Assembly (NCBI GenBank): GCA_030447925.1
Contig: JAUJNX010000012.1
Span: forward strand, 47,090 to 111,089
From: Egibacteraceae bacterium
Lineage (GTDB): Bacteria > Actinomycetota > Nitriliruptoria > Euzebyales > Egibacteraceae
Length of the DNA: 64,000 nucleotides
Reading direction: 5' to 3'
Shown here: positions 52,702 through 62,110 of the stretch, piece after piece
Numbering within the stretch: position 1 is the first letter of the stretch
Layout: each line of letters starts with the position of its first letter
Translations under genes and position numbers: made by a program
The notes under the pieces: generated by a model
Told to the model about the DNA's origin: nothing
What the model saw: only the letters and a program-made list of their open reading frames with translations
The model's database searches: none

Positions 52702-53913
52702 TCAGCTGATACCGGTGACCTGGCCCCTCGACCGATCGGCCAGTGCGGCCGCGACCAGGCCCGCCACCGCCAGCACCAGTCCCCCCGAGAGAAGCGTCGG
52801 CTGCGCCGCCCACCCCGGCCCGACCAGGGGCACGAGGACGGCGGGGAGCAGCGACGCGGCCTGCTCGACGAAGGTGTCCACCCCGGTGACCCGCCCGATC
52901 AGGTGCGGCGGGGTCGCGCGCTGGACCAGGGTCCGCCGCGCCGGGAACGCCAGCCCGAAGGTCGCGCCGAACAGCAGCGCCCCCGCCCCCACGACCCACA
53001 GCACCGGCACGACGGTGTAGGCCAGCGTGCACGCGCCCACCGACGCGACGATCAGCGCGAAGGCCCGCAGGCTGCCCCCCAGCGCGGGCACGCGCCCGAA
53101 CAGCGCGGCGCCCGCGACCGCCCCGACGCCGAACAGGGCGTTCGCCACCCCGATGGCGGCCGGTCCCAGTCCGACCGCGTCGCGGAAGAACAGCGACTCG
53201 AAGACGTCGAACAGTCCGATGAGGATCCACAGCCCGATCCACAGGAGCAGGAGGAAGCGCAGCGCGCCGCTGGCGGCCACGGCGCGGACGCCGGCGGTGA
53301 GGTCGCGCAGGCCCATCGCGGCCGGCGCGACGGTGACGCGCCGGACCGGCAGGCCCGCGAGCAGCGCCACCGCGACCAGGGACGTGGCCGCGTCGACGAC
53401 GAACACCGACGACAGGCCCAGCGTCGACCCCAGCAGCGCGCCCAGGCCGGACCCCGCCACCTGCGCCGAGGACGACGCCACCTCCAGGGTGGCGTTGACC
53501 CGCGACAGCCCGCCCGCGTCGTCGGCCAGGAACGGCGCGAACGATCCGACCGCGGTGCGGGCCACCGCGTGGAGGGCGCCGCTCAGCGTCGCGACCGCGG
53601 CGAAGGTTCCCAGGTCGTCGGGCAGGATCAGCGCGAGCGCCGCCGGGACGGCCAGCAGCTCCGCGACGAGCAGGACGCGCCGCGGGTCGAAGCGGTCGAC
53701 CAGCGGGCCCGCGACGGCGGCGCCGACCAGACCGGCGACCTTGATCCCGACCACGAGCAGGGCGATCTCCCCCGCCTCGGAGCGGAAGTCGTAGGCCGCG
53801 CGCCCCCACAGGCCCACCAGGTAGGCCCCGTCGGCGCCCGCCGCGGACAGGAACCGCGCGAGCGCCAGCCGGCGCACGGGGCCCGGCACGGGCCCCGCGG
53901 TCGTGCGCGTCAT
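52702..53913 (-). CDS. MFS transporter (efflux-type)
   Basis: A 403-residue membrane protein with about 12 helices. The loop 2-3 motif is DRFDPRRVLL and the loop 8-9 counterpart GRVPALGGSLRAF. Length and layout fit drug or metabolite efflux carriers of the major facilitator superfamily. ATG 53913 follows GGAGCG. The substrate cannot be predicted. Its stop is 50 bp after the start of nothing else, so it may be transcribed alone or with the LLM gene upstream. Confidence 0.85.
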   Translation of the reverse strand: MTRTTAGPVPGPVRRLALARFLSAAGADGAYLVGLWGRAAYDFRSEAGEIALLVVGIKVAGLVGAAVAGPLVDRFDPRRVLLVAELLAVPAALALILPDDLGTFAAVATLSGALHAVARTAVGSFAPFLADDAGGLSRVNATLEVASSSAQVAGSGLGALLGSTLGLSSVFVVDAATSLVAVALLAGLPVRRVTVAPAAMGLRDLTAGVRAVAASGALRFLLLLWIGLWILIGLFDVFESLFFRDAVGLGPAAIGVANALFGVGAVAGAALFGRVPALGGSLRAFALIVASVGACTLAYTVVPVLWVVGAGALLFGATFGLAFPARRTLVQRATPPHLIGRVTGVDTFVEQAASLLPAVLVPLVGPGWAAQPTLLSGGLVLAVAGLVAAALADRSRGQVTGIS

Positions 53914-53963
53914 CGCTCCGGCCCTCCTGGTGGCCGCGGCGGGGTGCGGCGGCCTGCCGGCCG

Positions 53964-54941
53964 TCAGGCGCGGGGGGCGAGCTCCCCGGCGATCAGATCG
54001 ACCACCTCGAGGTCGTCGTGGAGCAGGTTCTGCAGCATGACGGTCTGGACGCCGGCCTCGGCGAGGCGGCCCAGGTGGTCCGCCGCCTCCTCGACCGTCC
54101 CCGTGACCCAGTCGCGCCGCTCCGCCAGGTACGCCTCGGGCGACCGGCCGTCGCCGTTGCGGTCGAGCAGGCGGCGCACGCGGGCGTGCAGGTCCGCGGT
54201 GTCGCGGCCGACCAGGACGCCGGTCATCAGCGAGTAGCCGGCCGACTCCGGGTCGCGGCCCAGGGCCTCGCAGGACCGGCCCAGCGCGATCCGCTGCGCT
54301 GTGCACTCCGCCGGGGTGAGCGACACGCCGTTGAGCTCGTCGGCGTAGCGCGCCGCCAGCGCGGGCGTCCGCTCCATCCCGCGCCCGCCGACGATGATGC
54401 GCGGGCGCGGGTCGGGGACCGGGCGGAACCTGGCACCCTCGAGGGTCACGTGCTCGCCGTCCTGGGAGTAGGGGTCCTGGTCGGGGTCCCACAGCCCGCG
54501 GACCGCGGCGAGGTGCTCCTCGAGGCGCCGGAACCGCGTCCCCAGGTCCTCGAACGGGAAGCCGTGCTGGCGGTGCTCGGACTCCAGCCAGCCCGTGCCC
54601 AGGCCCAGGTGGATCCGCGAGGACCCGTCGGGCGCCGGCCCGGCCATCTCCGCGACGGTGGCGACGACCTTGGCGAGGTTGCCCGCGGGCCGGAACGTGA
54701 CCGGCGAGACGAGGGTCCCCAGGACGATGTCGCGGGTCTCGCGCGCGAGCCCGGCCAGGGTCGCCCACGCGTCGGTGGACGCCAGCGGCTCGTCGTGGCC
54801 GGCGCGCGGGCCCATGACGCTGCCGTAGTGGTCGCTGCGGTACAGGCCCGCCAGGCCGCGGTCCGCGACCCGCGTCGCGACGGCCAGCAGGTCGTCGTAG
54901 GTGAGACCCTCCTGCGGTTCCAGCATGATGGCGAGGCGCAT
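53964..54941 (-). CDS. LLM-class F420-dependent oxidoreductase
   Basis: A 325-residue TIM-barrel protein of the luciferase-like family: MLEPQEGLTYDDLLAVATRV start, LYRSDHYG near 35, DIVLGTLVSPVTFRPAGNLA near 71-90, and HLGLGTGWLESEH near 111. These proteins typically use F420 or FMN. Its substrate is unknown. The MFS gene is downstream by 50 bp in the same direction. A small intergenic segment of 95 bp upstream separates it from the next, divergent gene. Confidence 0.85.
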   Translation of the reverse strand: MRLAIMLEPQEGLTYDDLLAVATRVADRGLAGLYRSDHYGSVMGPRAGHDEPLASTDAWATLAGLARETRDIVLGTLVSPVTFRPAGNLAKVVATVAEMAGPAPDGSSRIHLGLGTGWLESEHRQHGFPFEDLGTRFRRLEEHLAAVRGLWDPDQDPYSQDGEHVTLEGARFRPVPDPRPRIIVGGRGMERTPALAARYADELNGVSLTPAECTAQRIALGRSCEALGRDPESAGYSLMTGVLVGRDTADLHARVRRLLDRNGDGRSPEAYLAERRDWVTGTVEEAADHLGRLAEAGVQTVMLQNLLHDDLEVVDLIAGELAPRA

Positions 54942-55036
54942 GGGGCGACCCTACCCCGGGGACCCTGCGGTGGGCAGCGGGGCCCCTTCCGGTAGCGTGA
55001 AGGGGGCGAACCGGACAACCGGAAGGCTGCAGAGCT

Positions 55037-56269
55037 ATGGACGGCAACGACGGGCGCGGCAGCGACGATCCGCGCGCGACGCGGCGCATCGACCCCGCGG
55101 ACCTCGAGGCCGGGCGCGGCGACGACCCGCGCGCGACCCAGCGGGTGTCCGCCGAGGACCTCGCGGTCACGCGGTCGGGGGACGGGCGCGACGACCCCGC
55201 CGTGACCCGCCAGGTCCGCCCGGGCGACCCGCGGGCGACGCAGCCGGGCGGCCCGGACGACCCGCAGGTGACCCGCCGCGTCGCGCTGGGCGACGACGAC
55301 CTCGCCGCCCTGCGCCGCGCGGGCGGCGACGACCCGCGGGCGACCCGGCGGATCGACCCCGCCGACCTCGCCGACCCCGGTCCCACCCGACGCCTCGACC
55401 CCGGCGAGGTCGCCGCCACGACGCGCCAGCCGCGGGCGTGGGTCGATGACCCGGGCCCCGGGCCGGGGCTGTCCGACGAGTACCAGGACGCCTACGCCCA
55501 GCCCGCCGCCTACGACCCGGAGCCGCCGGCGGCGGCGCCCGACCGCCCGGCGGGGCCGCGCCGCTACAGCGCCTGGTACCTGCTGTGGTCGGCCATCCTC
55601 GGGCTGGTCATCGGCCTGCTCCTGATGGCCCTGTTCACCGACTCGCCGGGCGACGGCGCCCTGGTGCCCCGGTCGGCGCTGGAGGAGCAGCAGGCCAGCG
55701 CCGCCGCCGCGCTCCAGGACGCCCAGGCGCAGATCAGCGAGCTGCAGGCGCAGAACGCGGCGCTCCAGGCCCAGGTGGACGCGGCGGGCGGCGCCGACCC
55801 CGACCTGTCCGGGGCCCAGGCCGCGCTGGAGGAGCAGGCCCGCGCCCTCGACGAGCGCCAGGCCGCCCTCGACGCCCGCACCCAGCAGCTCGACCAGCGC
55901 GCCGCCGAGCTGGATGCGCGCGCCGCCCAGCAGCCCGCCGACCCCAACGCCCCGCCCGCCGGCAGCGCACCGCCGATCGACATCCCCGGCGTCGAGCTGC
56001 CGGACCTCAACCTCCCCGACGTCCAGGTCCCCGACGTCCAGCTCCCCGAGGAGAGCCGCAACGCCCTGGAGCGCGTCCTGGACTCCTCCGCAACCTCCTC
56101 GGCTAGGCCGGGCCGCGCGCGCCGCGCCGCGCGCGCCGGGCAGGCGGCCCGGCGCGGGCGACCCGGCGCGCGTGACCGTCAGCGGCGGCGGATGTCGGTG
56201 CGCGCGGCGCGCGGGTGGCGCCGGGGCGGGCGGACACCGCCCAGGAAGGCGAGGCGGACGACCCGGTAG
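55037..56269 (+). CDS. Membrane protein with Thr-rich N-terminal repeats and coiled coil
   Basis: N-terminal residues 1-125 contain six or seven degenerate copies of DDPRATRRIDPADL-like units (e.g. DDPRATQRVSAEDL). The T-(R/Q) sites are of the kind bound by FHA domains after Ser/Thr kinase action. One membrane helix (AILGLVIGLLLMALF, about 189-205) and an outside coiled coil (about 215-300) follow, then a proline-rich region with repeated (D/E)LPDLNLPDVQVPDVQLP units. The last ~55 residues are Arg-rich read-through. A missing C near 56084 would give a natural end ...LLRNLLG at 56106. Confidence 0.65.
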   Translation: MDGNDGRGSDDPRATRRIDPADLEAGRGDDPRATQRVSAEDLAVTRSGDGRDDPAVTRQVRPGDPRATQPGGPDDPQVTRRVALGDDDLAALRRAGGDDPRATRRIDPADLADPGPTRRLDPGEVAATTRQPRAWVDDPGPGPGLSDEYQDAYAQPAAYDPEPPAAAPDRPAGPRRYSAWYLLWSAILGLVIGLLLMALFTDSPGDGALVPRSALEEQQASAAAALQDAQAQISELQAQNAALQAQVDAAGGADPDLSGAQAALEEQARALDERQAALDARTQQLDQRAAELDARAAQQPADPNAPPAGSAPPIDIPGVELPDLNLPDVQVPDVQLPEESRNALERVLDSSATSSARPGRARRAARAGQAARRGRPGARDRQRRRMSVRAARGWRRGGRTPPRKARRTTR

Positions 56270-57078
56270 CGGTGCGGCCGGTGCGGCTCGAGGAGCTCGA
56301 GCATGCGCTCGTCGCCGGCTCGCCGCTCCCGGGCGAGCAGCCAGGCGACCATCGAGGGGATGCCGTCGTCGCCGACGATCACGGCGTCCTGCTCGCCCCA
56401 GGTGGAGGTGGCGATGCAGCTCGCCGTCCACGGGCCGATGCCGCGGACCGCCCGCAGGTGGGGCAGCGCCCGGTCGACGTCGCCGTCGACGAGGTGCTGC
56501 AGGCGCGCCGCGGCGCGGGCGGCGTGCAGCAGGTTGTCCGCCCGCTGCCGCTCGATGCCGTGGCGGTGGAGGTCGTGGTAGGACAGGCGCGCCACCGTCG
56601 CGGGGTCCGGCGGCGCGACCAGGCCGGGGAGCCCCGGCGCGGGGGTCCCCAGGGCGATGACGAGCCGCCGCCAGTGCGCCGCCGCGTCGGTGCGGCTGAC
56701 GCGCTGCTGCACGATGAAGCAGGCCAGGTCGTGCCACAGCGTCGCGGTCCTGGCGATGCGGTCCCCGCGGTGGCGTCGCCACAGGTCGCGCAGGGGCGGG
56801 GCCGGCGGGTCGAACCCGCGCACGTCGTCCTCGCAGCCGAGCAGCGCGGGCGCGCGGTCCGCCAGCCAGCCCGCACCGTCGCCGGCGGTCGCCACCCGCG
56901 CGCCCGCCTCGCCGTCCGCCCACGTCACGATGATGCTGCCCGGTCCCTCGGGCGTGGTCGTCGCCCGGTCGAAGCGACCGGGCGAGAGCCGGACCGTGGG
57001 GTCCTGGGCCAGGATCGCCAGCGAGGCCAGGGTGGACGCGAGGTCGATGTCCCCGGTGGGGATCGACCGCACCGCCAT
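56179..57078 (-). CDS. AlkA-like DNA-3-methyladenine glycosylase
   Basis: A 299-residue protein with a beta-rich N-terminal domain and the HhH-GPD fold after residue 100. Its hairpin reads LRAVRGIGPWTASCIATS (about 209-226), followed by the catalytic-Asp region VGDDGIP. It removes alkylated bases in excision repair. Its 3' end overlaps the read-through part of the preceding convergent gene, which supports that gene ending earlier. Confidence 0.85.
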   Translation of the reverse strand: MAVRSIPTGDIDLASTLASLAILAQDPTVRLSPGRFDRATTTPEGPGSIIVTWADGEAGARVATAGDGAGWLADRAPALLGCEDDVRGFDPPAPPLRDLWRRHRGDRIARTATLWHDLACFIVQQRVSRTDAAAHWRRLVIALGTPAPGLPGLVAPPDPATVARLSYHDLHRHGIERQRADNLLHAARAAARLQHLVDGDVDRALPHLRAVRGIGPWTASCIATSTWGEQDAVIVGDDGIPSMVAWLLARERRAGDERMLELLEPHRPHRYRVVRLAFLGGVRPPRRHPRAARTDIRRR

Positions 57079-57116
57079 CCCGCCTCCTCCCCCGGCACCC
57101 CCCGGGCCGGGTCACG

Positions 57117-59417
57117 CTAGCGGCGGGGTGGCGGGGTCCGGGTCCGGAACCAGGTGGGCACGGCGTGGGCGGGCATGGGCCGGGCGATGTCGAAGCCCTG
57201 CGCCTCGTCGCAGCGCAGGAGCGCGAGCATGCGCCGCACCGACGCGCGCTCGACGCCCTCGGCGACGACGTCGAGCCCGAGTGAGTGGGCCAGTTCGATC
57301 GCGGACCGGACGATGGAGGCGTCCCGCTCGTCGGTGTCCATGTGCAGGACGAAGGACTTGTCGATCTTGAGGGACCGGGCGGGCAGCCGCTTCAGGTAGG
57401 ACAGCGACGAGTAACCGGTCCCGAAGTCGTCGATCGAGAAGGCGACCCCCGCCGCCGCCAGCCGCGACATCGCGCTGAGCGCCCCCTCCGGGTCGGCCAT
57501 GACGGTGCTCTCGGTGATCTCCAGCTCCAGGCCGCGGGCGTCGACGCCGGTCTCCTCGATCGCCGCGCGGACCAGGTCGGGCAGTTCCACGTCGTGGAGG
57601 ATGCGGGTCGACAGGTTGACGGCCACGGCGATGTCGATGCCCTGGTCGCGCCACGAGCGGCGGTCGGCCAGCGCCCGGCGCAGGACCCACAGCGACAGCG
57701 GCTTGATCGCCGAGGTCGTCTCGGCCAGCGGCACGAACAGGTCGGGCAGCACCAGCCCCAGCGTCGGGTGGCGCCAGCGCACCAGCGCCTCCAGCCCGAC
57801 GACCTCGCCGCGGCGCAGGTCGACGCGCGGCTGGTAGTGCAGGACCAGCTGCTCGCGCTCGATCGCCTGGAGCAGCTCGCCCGCGAGGTCGATGCCCTTC
57901 AGCCGGCCCGCGTCGCTGAGCGGGTCGTACAGCGCGGGCCCCCCGCCGCGCTTCGCCCGGTACATCGCGACGTCGGCCTGGCGCAGCAGCGTCGTCGCCT
58001 CGCTGCCCGCCAGGGCGGACACGCCGATCCCGACGCTGAACTCCAGGTGCAGCTTCGCGCCGTCAAGGTCCAGCGGCTGGCGCAGCGCGGTGTAGACCTT
58101 GCGCGCCAGGTGCTCGGCGTCGCCGACCTCCGCGAGGTCGGGCAGGACGACGACGAACTCGTCCCCGCCGAGGCGGCAGACCGTGTCGGAGGTGCGCAGG
58201 CTGGCGACCAGCCGGCGGGCGACCTCGCGCAGCACCCGGTCGCCGGTCTCGTGGCCCAGCGTGTCGTTGACCATCTTGAAGTGGTCGAGGTCGATCATGA
58301 GCAGCGCGACCCGCCCGTGGTTGCGCTTCGCCGCGGTCAGCGCCTGCTGGAGGCGGTCCTGGTAGAGCGTGCGGTTGGGCAGGCCGGTCAGGGGGTCGTG
58401 GAGCGCCAGGTGGCGCGCCGCGGCGTCGGCGCGACCGCGCTCCACGGCGATGGCCACGAGCGTGGCGCAGCGCTCCAGCAGCTCGGTCTCGGCCTGGTCC
58501 AGGCGCCGGCCCGGCCGGTCGCGGTCGAAGACCACGATGCGCCCGATCAGCCCCCCGCTGCGGGCGGTGACCGCCACCTGGACGTGCCGGCCGGCCGCCG
58601 GGATCGCCTGGAGGCCGCCCGGGTCGTCGGCCCCGCCGTCGGGGCGGCCGACGGCGAGCACCCCGCCGCTGTCGCCGTCCTCGGCGTCCGGGGCGATGCT
58701 GATCGCCACCCGGCAGCGCAGGTGCTGGGCGAGCACCAACGCGATCACCTGCAGCGTTTCGTCGGTCGGCTTGTCGCAGGCGATCATCTCCAGCACGCGC
58801 GCCTGGTCGGCCAGCTGCTCCTGGGCCTGGCGCCGGGCGGTGATGTCCAGGATCGTCCCGACGTTGCCGATGACGGCGCCGCTCGGGTCGCGCAGGACCG
58901 ACGACCGCAGCTCCAGCCAGCGGTAGCAGCCGTCGGCGGTGCGGTAGCGCGTCTCGTGGTGGCAGTGGGTCAGGCCGCCCTCGATCACCGATCGGAACAG
59001 GTCGACGGTGGCGGTCAGCTCGTCGGGGTGGACGTAGTCCAGGAAGTGCGTGCCCAGCGTCTCCGCCACCCCGAAGCCGGTGATCTTGGTCCACGCGTCG
59101 TTGAGGAAGGTCCACACCCCCGCCGCGTCGGTCTGGAAGACGACCTCGTCGAGCGCGTCGAGGACGGCCCGGTACCGGACCGGCCCCGCGGGTGCGGGGA
59201 GCGATCCGCCGGGCAGGGCGGGCGGCGCCTGCGGGCCGTCCGTGGGCGGGTCGTCGGGCTGCCCGGGGATCCAGCGCTCCGCGGCGAGGATCGCGGCCAC
59301 GTCGTCGTCCCCCGGCTCCGGCAGCTCCACGGCGCTCACCGGCGCGCCGCCCGGGCGGGGTGCCTGCGGTCCGCCGGCGCCGGCCGGGCCACCGCCCCAG
59401 GTCGGGTCGCGGGGCAC
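57117..59417 (-). CDS. PAS-GAF-GGDEF-EAL cyclic di-GMP protein
   Basis: A 766-residue protein. A PAS domain (YRAVLDALDEVVFQTDAAG, about 80-190), a PAC, and a GAF-like domain follow in order. The GGDEF domain has the catalytic motif LGGDEFVVVL (about 415), and the EAL domain has GLEALVRW (about 540), ELEITES, DDFGTGYSSL, KIDKSF and AEGVE, so both activities could be intact. It makes or breaks cyclic di-GMP. GTG 59417 or GTG 59339 may start it. It stands alone on the minus strand with no signal peptide. Confidence 0.9.
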   Translation of the reverse strand: MPRDPTWGGGPAGAGGPQAPRPGGAPVSAVELPEPGDDDVAAILAAERWIPGQPDDPPTDGPQAPPALPGGSLPAPAGPVRYRAVLDALDEVVFQTDAAGVWTFLNDAWTKITGFGVAETLGTHFLDYVHPDELTATVDLFRSVIEGGLTHCHHETRYRTADGCYRWLELRSSVLRDPSGAVIGNVGTILDITARRQAQEQLADQARVLEMIACDKPTDETLQVIALVLAQHLRCRVAISIAPDAEDGDSGGVLAVGRPDGGADDPGGLQAIPAAGRHVQVAVTARSGGLIGRIVVFDRDRPGRRLDQAETELLERCATLVAIAVERGRADAAARHLALHDPLTGLPNRTLYQDRLQQALTAAKRNHGRVALLMIDLDHFKMVNDTLGHETGDRVLREVARRLVASLRTSDTVCRLGGDEFVVVLPDLAEVGDAEHLARKVYTALRQPLDLDGAKLHLEFSVGIGVSALAGSEATTLLRQADVAMYRAKRGGGPALYDPLSDAGRLKGIDLAGELLQAIEREQLVLHYQPRVDLRRGEVVGLEALVRWRHPTLGLVLPDLFVPLAETTSAIKPLSLWVLRRALADRRSWRDQGIDIAVAVNLSTRILHDVELPDLVRAAIEETGVDARGLELEITESTVMADPEGALSAMSRLAAAGVAFSIDDFGTGYSSLSYLKRLPARSLKIDKSFVLHMDTDERDASIVRSAIELAHSLGLDVVAEGVERASVRRMLALLRCDEAQGFDIARPMPAHAVPTWFRTRTPPPRR

Positions 59418-59469
59418 CGCCGCGGGCCCGTCACCCGGCCGGCCACCCCGGCCGCGCGGCCGGCGGCGG

Positions 59470-60393
59470 TCATGAGCCCCCCCGGTGGGCGGCGCAGAAC
59501 GCGTCCCGGCCCTCCGGGCCGGTCAGCGGGGGCAGGTAGCCGTACTGGGTGGCCAGCAGCGCACCCGTCGCCCCGGCGGCGTCCTCGATCTCGGCAGCGA
59601 CCCGCTCGCGGGCGGCGGGGCTGGCGGCGTTCACCAGCCGCTCGGCGTTGCGCCACGCCTGCTCGCGCCATGCAGCCATGAGCTGGAAGGTCGCGGTGGC
59701 GTCCAGGCTGGTGTAGGGGACCGACCCGTCGTCGATCGACGGGTCGAAGCGCGCCGCCAGCTCGGGGATCAGGCGCTCGGTGACCCGGTTGAGGAAGACG
59801 TTCACCTGGTCGTGGTCGGGCTTGCGGGAGTCGCCGTCGGGCTGGACGATCCCGATCTCGGCGAGCACGAACGGCAGGTCGTGGTTCACGTGGGCGTTGA
59901 TGCCCAGCAGCATGTTCCCGCTGCCGGTGATCCGGCGCCCGTCCGCCGCGCGGAACGCCTGCGCCCAGGCGGCCGGTACGTCGCGGCCCGCGTGCCAGTC
60001 GTCGTAGGCGCGGAAGTAGTAGTCGGCGAAGACGACGTCCTGGTGGTTGACGAACGGGGTGTCGTCGAAGAAGGCCGGGTCGTCGATGGCCCGGCGGTAC
60101 TCCTCGGTGGTGCGCAGGTAGGTCAGCGCGAAGACCGCGTCGTGGTCGCAGCGCTTGGCCAGCCGGTCCGTGCGGCGCGTCATCTCGCGGATCACGATGT
60201 CGACGCAGCGGGTCTGGCCCTGCGGGCACAGGTCCGACGCCGATCCCTCGTATCCGGCCGGGGCGGGTGGTAGCAACTCGGTCCACGGGACGAGGAGCGG
60301 ATCCTCCTGCGCGCGCGCGGGCGCGGCGGGCCCCGAGAGGGTGCTCGCGACGACCAGGGCGAGCAGCAGGGGCAGGACACGGCGAGTGAACAT
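59470..60393 (-). CDS. Secreted DUF5995 protein
   Basis: A 307-residue protein with a clear N-terminal signal peptide (VLPLLLALVVASTLSGPAAP, cleaved near ARA). The mature part has the DUF5995 layout with HNGN/NHDLPF (NAHVNHDLPFVLAEIGI near 165-180). Function unknown. AGGGGG lies upstream of ATG 60393. Upstream of it is a palindromic region (60441-60457). Confidence 0.8.
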   Translation of the reverse strand: MFTRRVLPLLLALVVASTLSGPAAPARAQEDPLLVPWTELLPPAPAGYEGSASDLCPQGQTRCVDIVIREMTRRTDRLAKRCDHDAVFALTYLRTTEEYRRAIDDPAFFDDTPFVNHQDVVFADYYFRAYDDWHAGRDVPAAWAQAFRAADGRRITGSGNMLLGINAHVNHDLPFVLAEIGIVQPDGDSRKPDHDQVNVFLNRVTERLIPELAARFDPSIDDGSVPYTSLDATATFQLMAAWREQAWRNAERLVNAASPAARERVAAEIEDAAGATGALLATQYGYLPPLTGPEGRDAFCAAHRGGS

Positions 60394-60440
60394 GAGACCC
60401 CCTGTTTGGACTTAGAGTGACTTGTCGGAGTCACCCTCTT

Positions 60441-60457
60441 GTGGGAGTAACTCCTAC
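60441..60457. promoter_or_regulatory. Inverted repeat GTGGGAG-N3-CTCCTAC
   Basis: One mismatch in 7-bp arms, 48 bp before the DUF5995 start codon in a low-GC stretch. A second short repeat (GTGAC...GTCAC, 60417-60434) lies between it and the start. Either could bind a regulator. Confidence 0.35.
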
Positions 60458-60500
60458 ACCCTGTACCTCCCCGGGCACAAGGCGATGCGGGTGGATCTCA

Positions 60501-61103
60501 TCAAGCGCGGCGATCCGGGTGGGTGGTCGTGCGGGGCGGGGGCGCCGTCGCCCCCGCCTGCGGGATGGCCGCCAGCACGCGCTGCAGGAACGCGGTCTTC
60601 GCGCGGGAGTAGGCCTCGCGGTCGTGGGGGTGCGCGGCGGCGAGGTCCTGCTTGAGCGTCGCGTACTCCCGGGCCAGGTCGGGGTCGACGCGGAGCGCGT
60701 CGCGGAAGCGGATCTGGTCGTGCCAGCGGCCGGCCGCCGGGGTCAGCAGGTGCAGGTGGGCGGTCCGGCGGTCCCCGGAGGCCTGGACCAGGAACCGGCG
60801 CCAGGGCCGCCCGTCCAGGTCCGGCGGCACCAGGTGCCACCCGTGCGGTGCCAGGGCCGCCGCGATCTCATCCGCCACCGCCAGGTCGGCGACCGCGGCC
60901 TGCAGGTCGATGATCGGCTTGGCGACCAGGCCCGGCACCGCCGTGGACCCCACGTGCTCGACCGGGGCGACGAGCCACGGCCCGAGCAGCTCATCGAGGC
61001 GACGGCGCTCGCGGTCACCGCGCTGCTCCCAAGCCGGGTCGTGGGGGACCACCGCCACCCGCTCGCTGGCCCAGGCGGGCGGGTCAGGGGCCGAGGCGGT
61101 CAC
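60501..61103 (-). CDS. GrpB-family nucleotidyltransferase-like protein
   Basis: A 200-residue protein. The GrpB pattern is VEHVGSTAVPGLVAKPIIDL (about 49-68), with HLHLLTP and ...FRDALRVDPDLAREYATLK in the second half. These are nucleotidyltransferase-superfamily proteins of unknown exact substrate, and the active Asp residues are in IDLQ. The 3' tail is disordered. GTG starts it, with no strong ribosome-binding site. Confidence 0.85.
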   Translation of the reverse strand: MTASAPDPPAWASERVAVVPHDPAWEQRGDRERRRLDELLGPWLVAPVEHVGSTAVPGLVAKPIIDLQAAVADLAVADEIAAALAPHGWHLVPPDLDGRPWRRFLVQASGDRRTAHLHLLTPAAGRWHDQIRFRDALRVDPDLAREYATLKQDLAAAHPHDREAYSRAKTAFLQRVLAAIPQAGATAPPPRTTTHPDRRA

Positions 61104-61197
61104 GGCCGTGCGCCGTGCGGCGCCCCGGTCGGCGGGGCCCCCGCGGGGGTGGTGTCGTCGTCCATCGCGGGGATCCTGACACCCGGGTGTGACAGGT

Positions 61198-61641
61198 TCA
61201 GTGTGGGCCGGGGTGCGGGGCGATCGGCAGGGTGCGGACCGGCGGCGCCTGCTCGGTGCGGTTCTGCAGCGAGTGCGCGGCCCGCTCCAGGTAGTCCCAC
61301 AGCACCGCGTCGAACTCGGGCGCCAGGGCCAGCCCGTCCACGGCCGCGCGCATGTGCCGCAGCCACGCGTCGCGCTCGGCCGCGCCGATCGCGAACGGCG
61401 CGTGGCGCATGCGCAGGCGGGGGTGGCCGCGCTGCTCGTGGTAGGTGGACGGCCCGCCCCAGTACTGGATCAGGAACATCCGCAGGCGGTCCTCGGCCGC
61501 GGACAGCTCCTCATCCGGGTACAGCGGGCGCAGGACCGGGTCGGCGGCCACGCCGCGGTAGAACGCCGCGACGAGGCGGCGGAAGGTCGGCTCGCCCCCC
61601 ACCGCGTCGTACAGGGTCGTGGTCTGCGGGTCCTGCGTCAC
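61198..61641 (-). CDS. Truncated haemoglobin (GlbO-like)
   Basis: A 147-residue globin. The start GTG 61641 follows no strong site; the frame opens at 61692. The 2/2 fold features are ...[20 protein letters not shown] at the start, [20 protein letters not shown] with the proximal His in RMRHAPF, and a C-terminal helix with W. It binds heme to handle oxygen or NO. Divergent Rieske gene starts 50 bp away. Confidence 0.88.
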   Translation of the reverse strand: MTQDPQTTTLYDAVGGEPTFRRLVAAFYRGVAADPVLRPLYPDEELSAAEDRLRMFLIQYWGGPSTYHEQRGHPRLRMRHAPFAIGAAERDAWLRHMRAAVDGLALAPEFDAVLWDYLERAAHSLQNRTEQAPPVRTLPIAPHPGPH

Positions 61642-61690
61642 CCGGCCATGGTCGCGTTTCAGCGCGGGGCGCGCCGGGGACCTCGCCGCC

Positions 61691-62041
61691 ATGACCGAGA
61701 CCCGCGTCGACCACGTCCCCGCACCCGGCCAGGTCGTCCGCGCCGGGCCCTACGCCGTCGCCAACGTCGACGGGACGCTGCACGCGGTCGACCGGCTCTG
61801 CCGGCACCAGGGCGGCGACCTCAGCCGGGGGCGGCTGGACGCGCAGGGCTGCCTGGTGTGCCCGTGGCACTTCGCCGCCTACGACCTGGACGACGGGAAG
61901 ATGGTGCGGGGCCCCAAGGGCTTCCTGTGGATCCGGCGCCGGATCCCGGGCTACGACCGCTTCGTGCAGGCCTACGCCCGGTACCTGCCCCTTCGCCGCG
62001 GCCGGGTCGAGCGCCGCGGCGACCGGACGGTGGTGGTCTAG
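61691..62041 (+). CDS. Rieske [2Fe-2S] ferredoxin
   Basis: A 116-residue protein with both iron-sulfur motifs, [12 protein letters not shown] (C-x-H) and CPWHFAAYD (C-x2-H). Length fits stand-alone Rieske ferredoxins that feed electrons to oxygenases. ATG 61691 is the start. The partner enzyme is not next to it. The P450 at 8.3 kb is too far to assume a link. Confidence 0.88.
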   Translation: MTETRVDHVPAPGQVVRAGPYAVANVDGTLHAVDRLCRHQGGDLSRGRLDAQGCLVCPWHFAAYDLDDGKMVRGPKGFLWIRRRIPGYDRFVQAYARYLPLRRGRVERRGDRTVVV

Positions 62042-62110
62042 CGCGCGCGGGGGGTCGAGCGCGCGGCGGGCGCCGCCGACCCGCGTGCGGCCGTCGAGCG
62101 GCGCGGCGGG

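Noticed and set aside
55037..55460. Tandem DNA repeat (minisatellite) at the Thr-repeat region
   Set aside because: Repeat units vary in length and codons, so the repeat is at the protein level.
8289..62041. P450 and Rieske genes as one electron-transfer pair
   Set aside because: They are 52 kb apart with no shared regulation visible.
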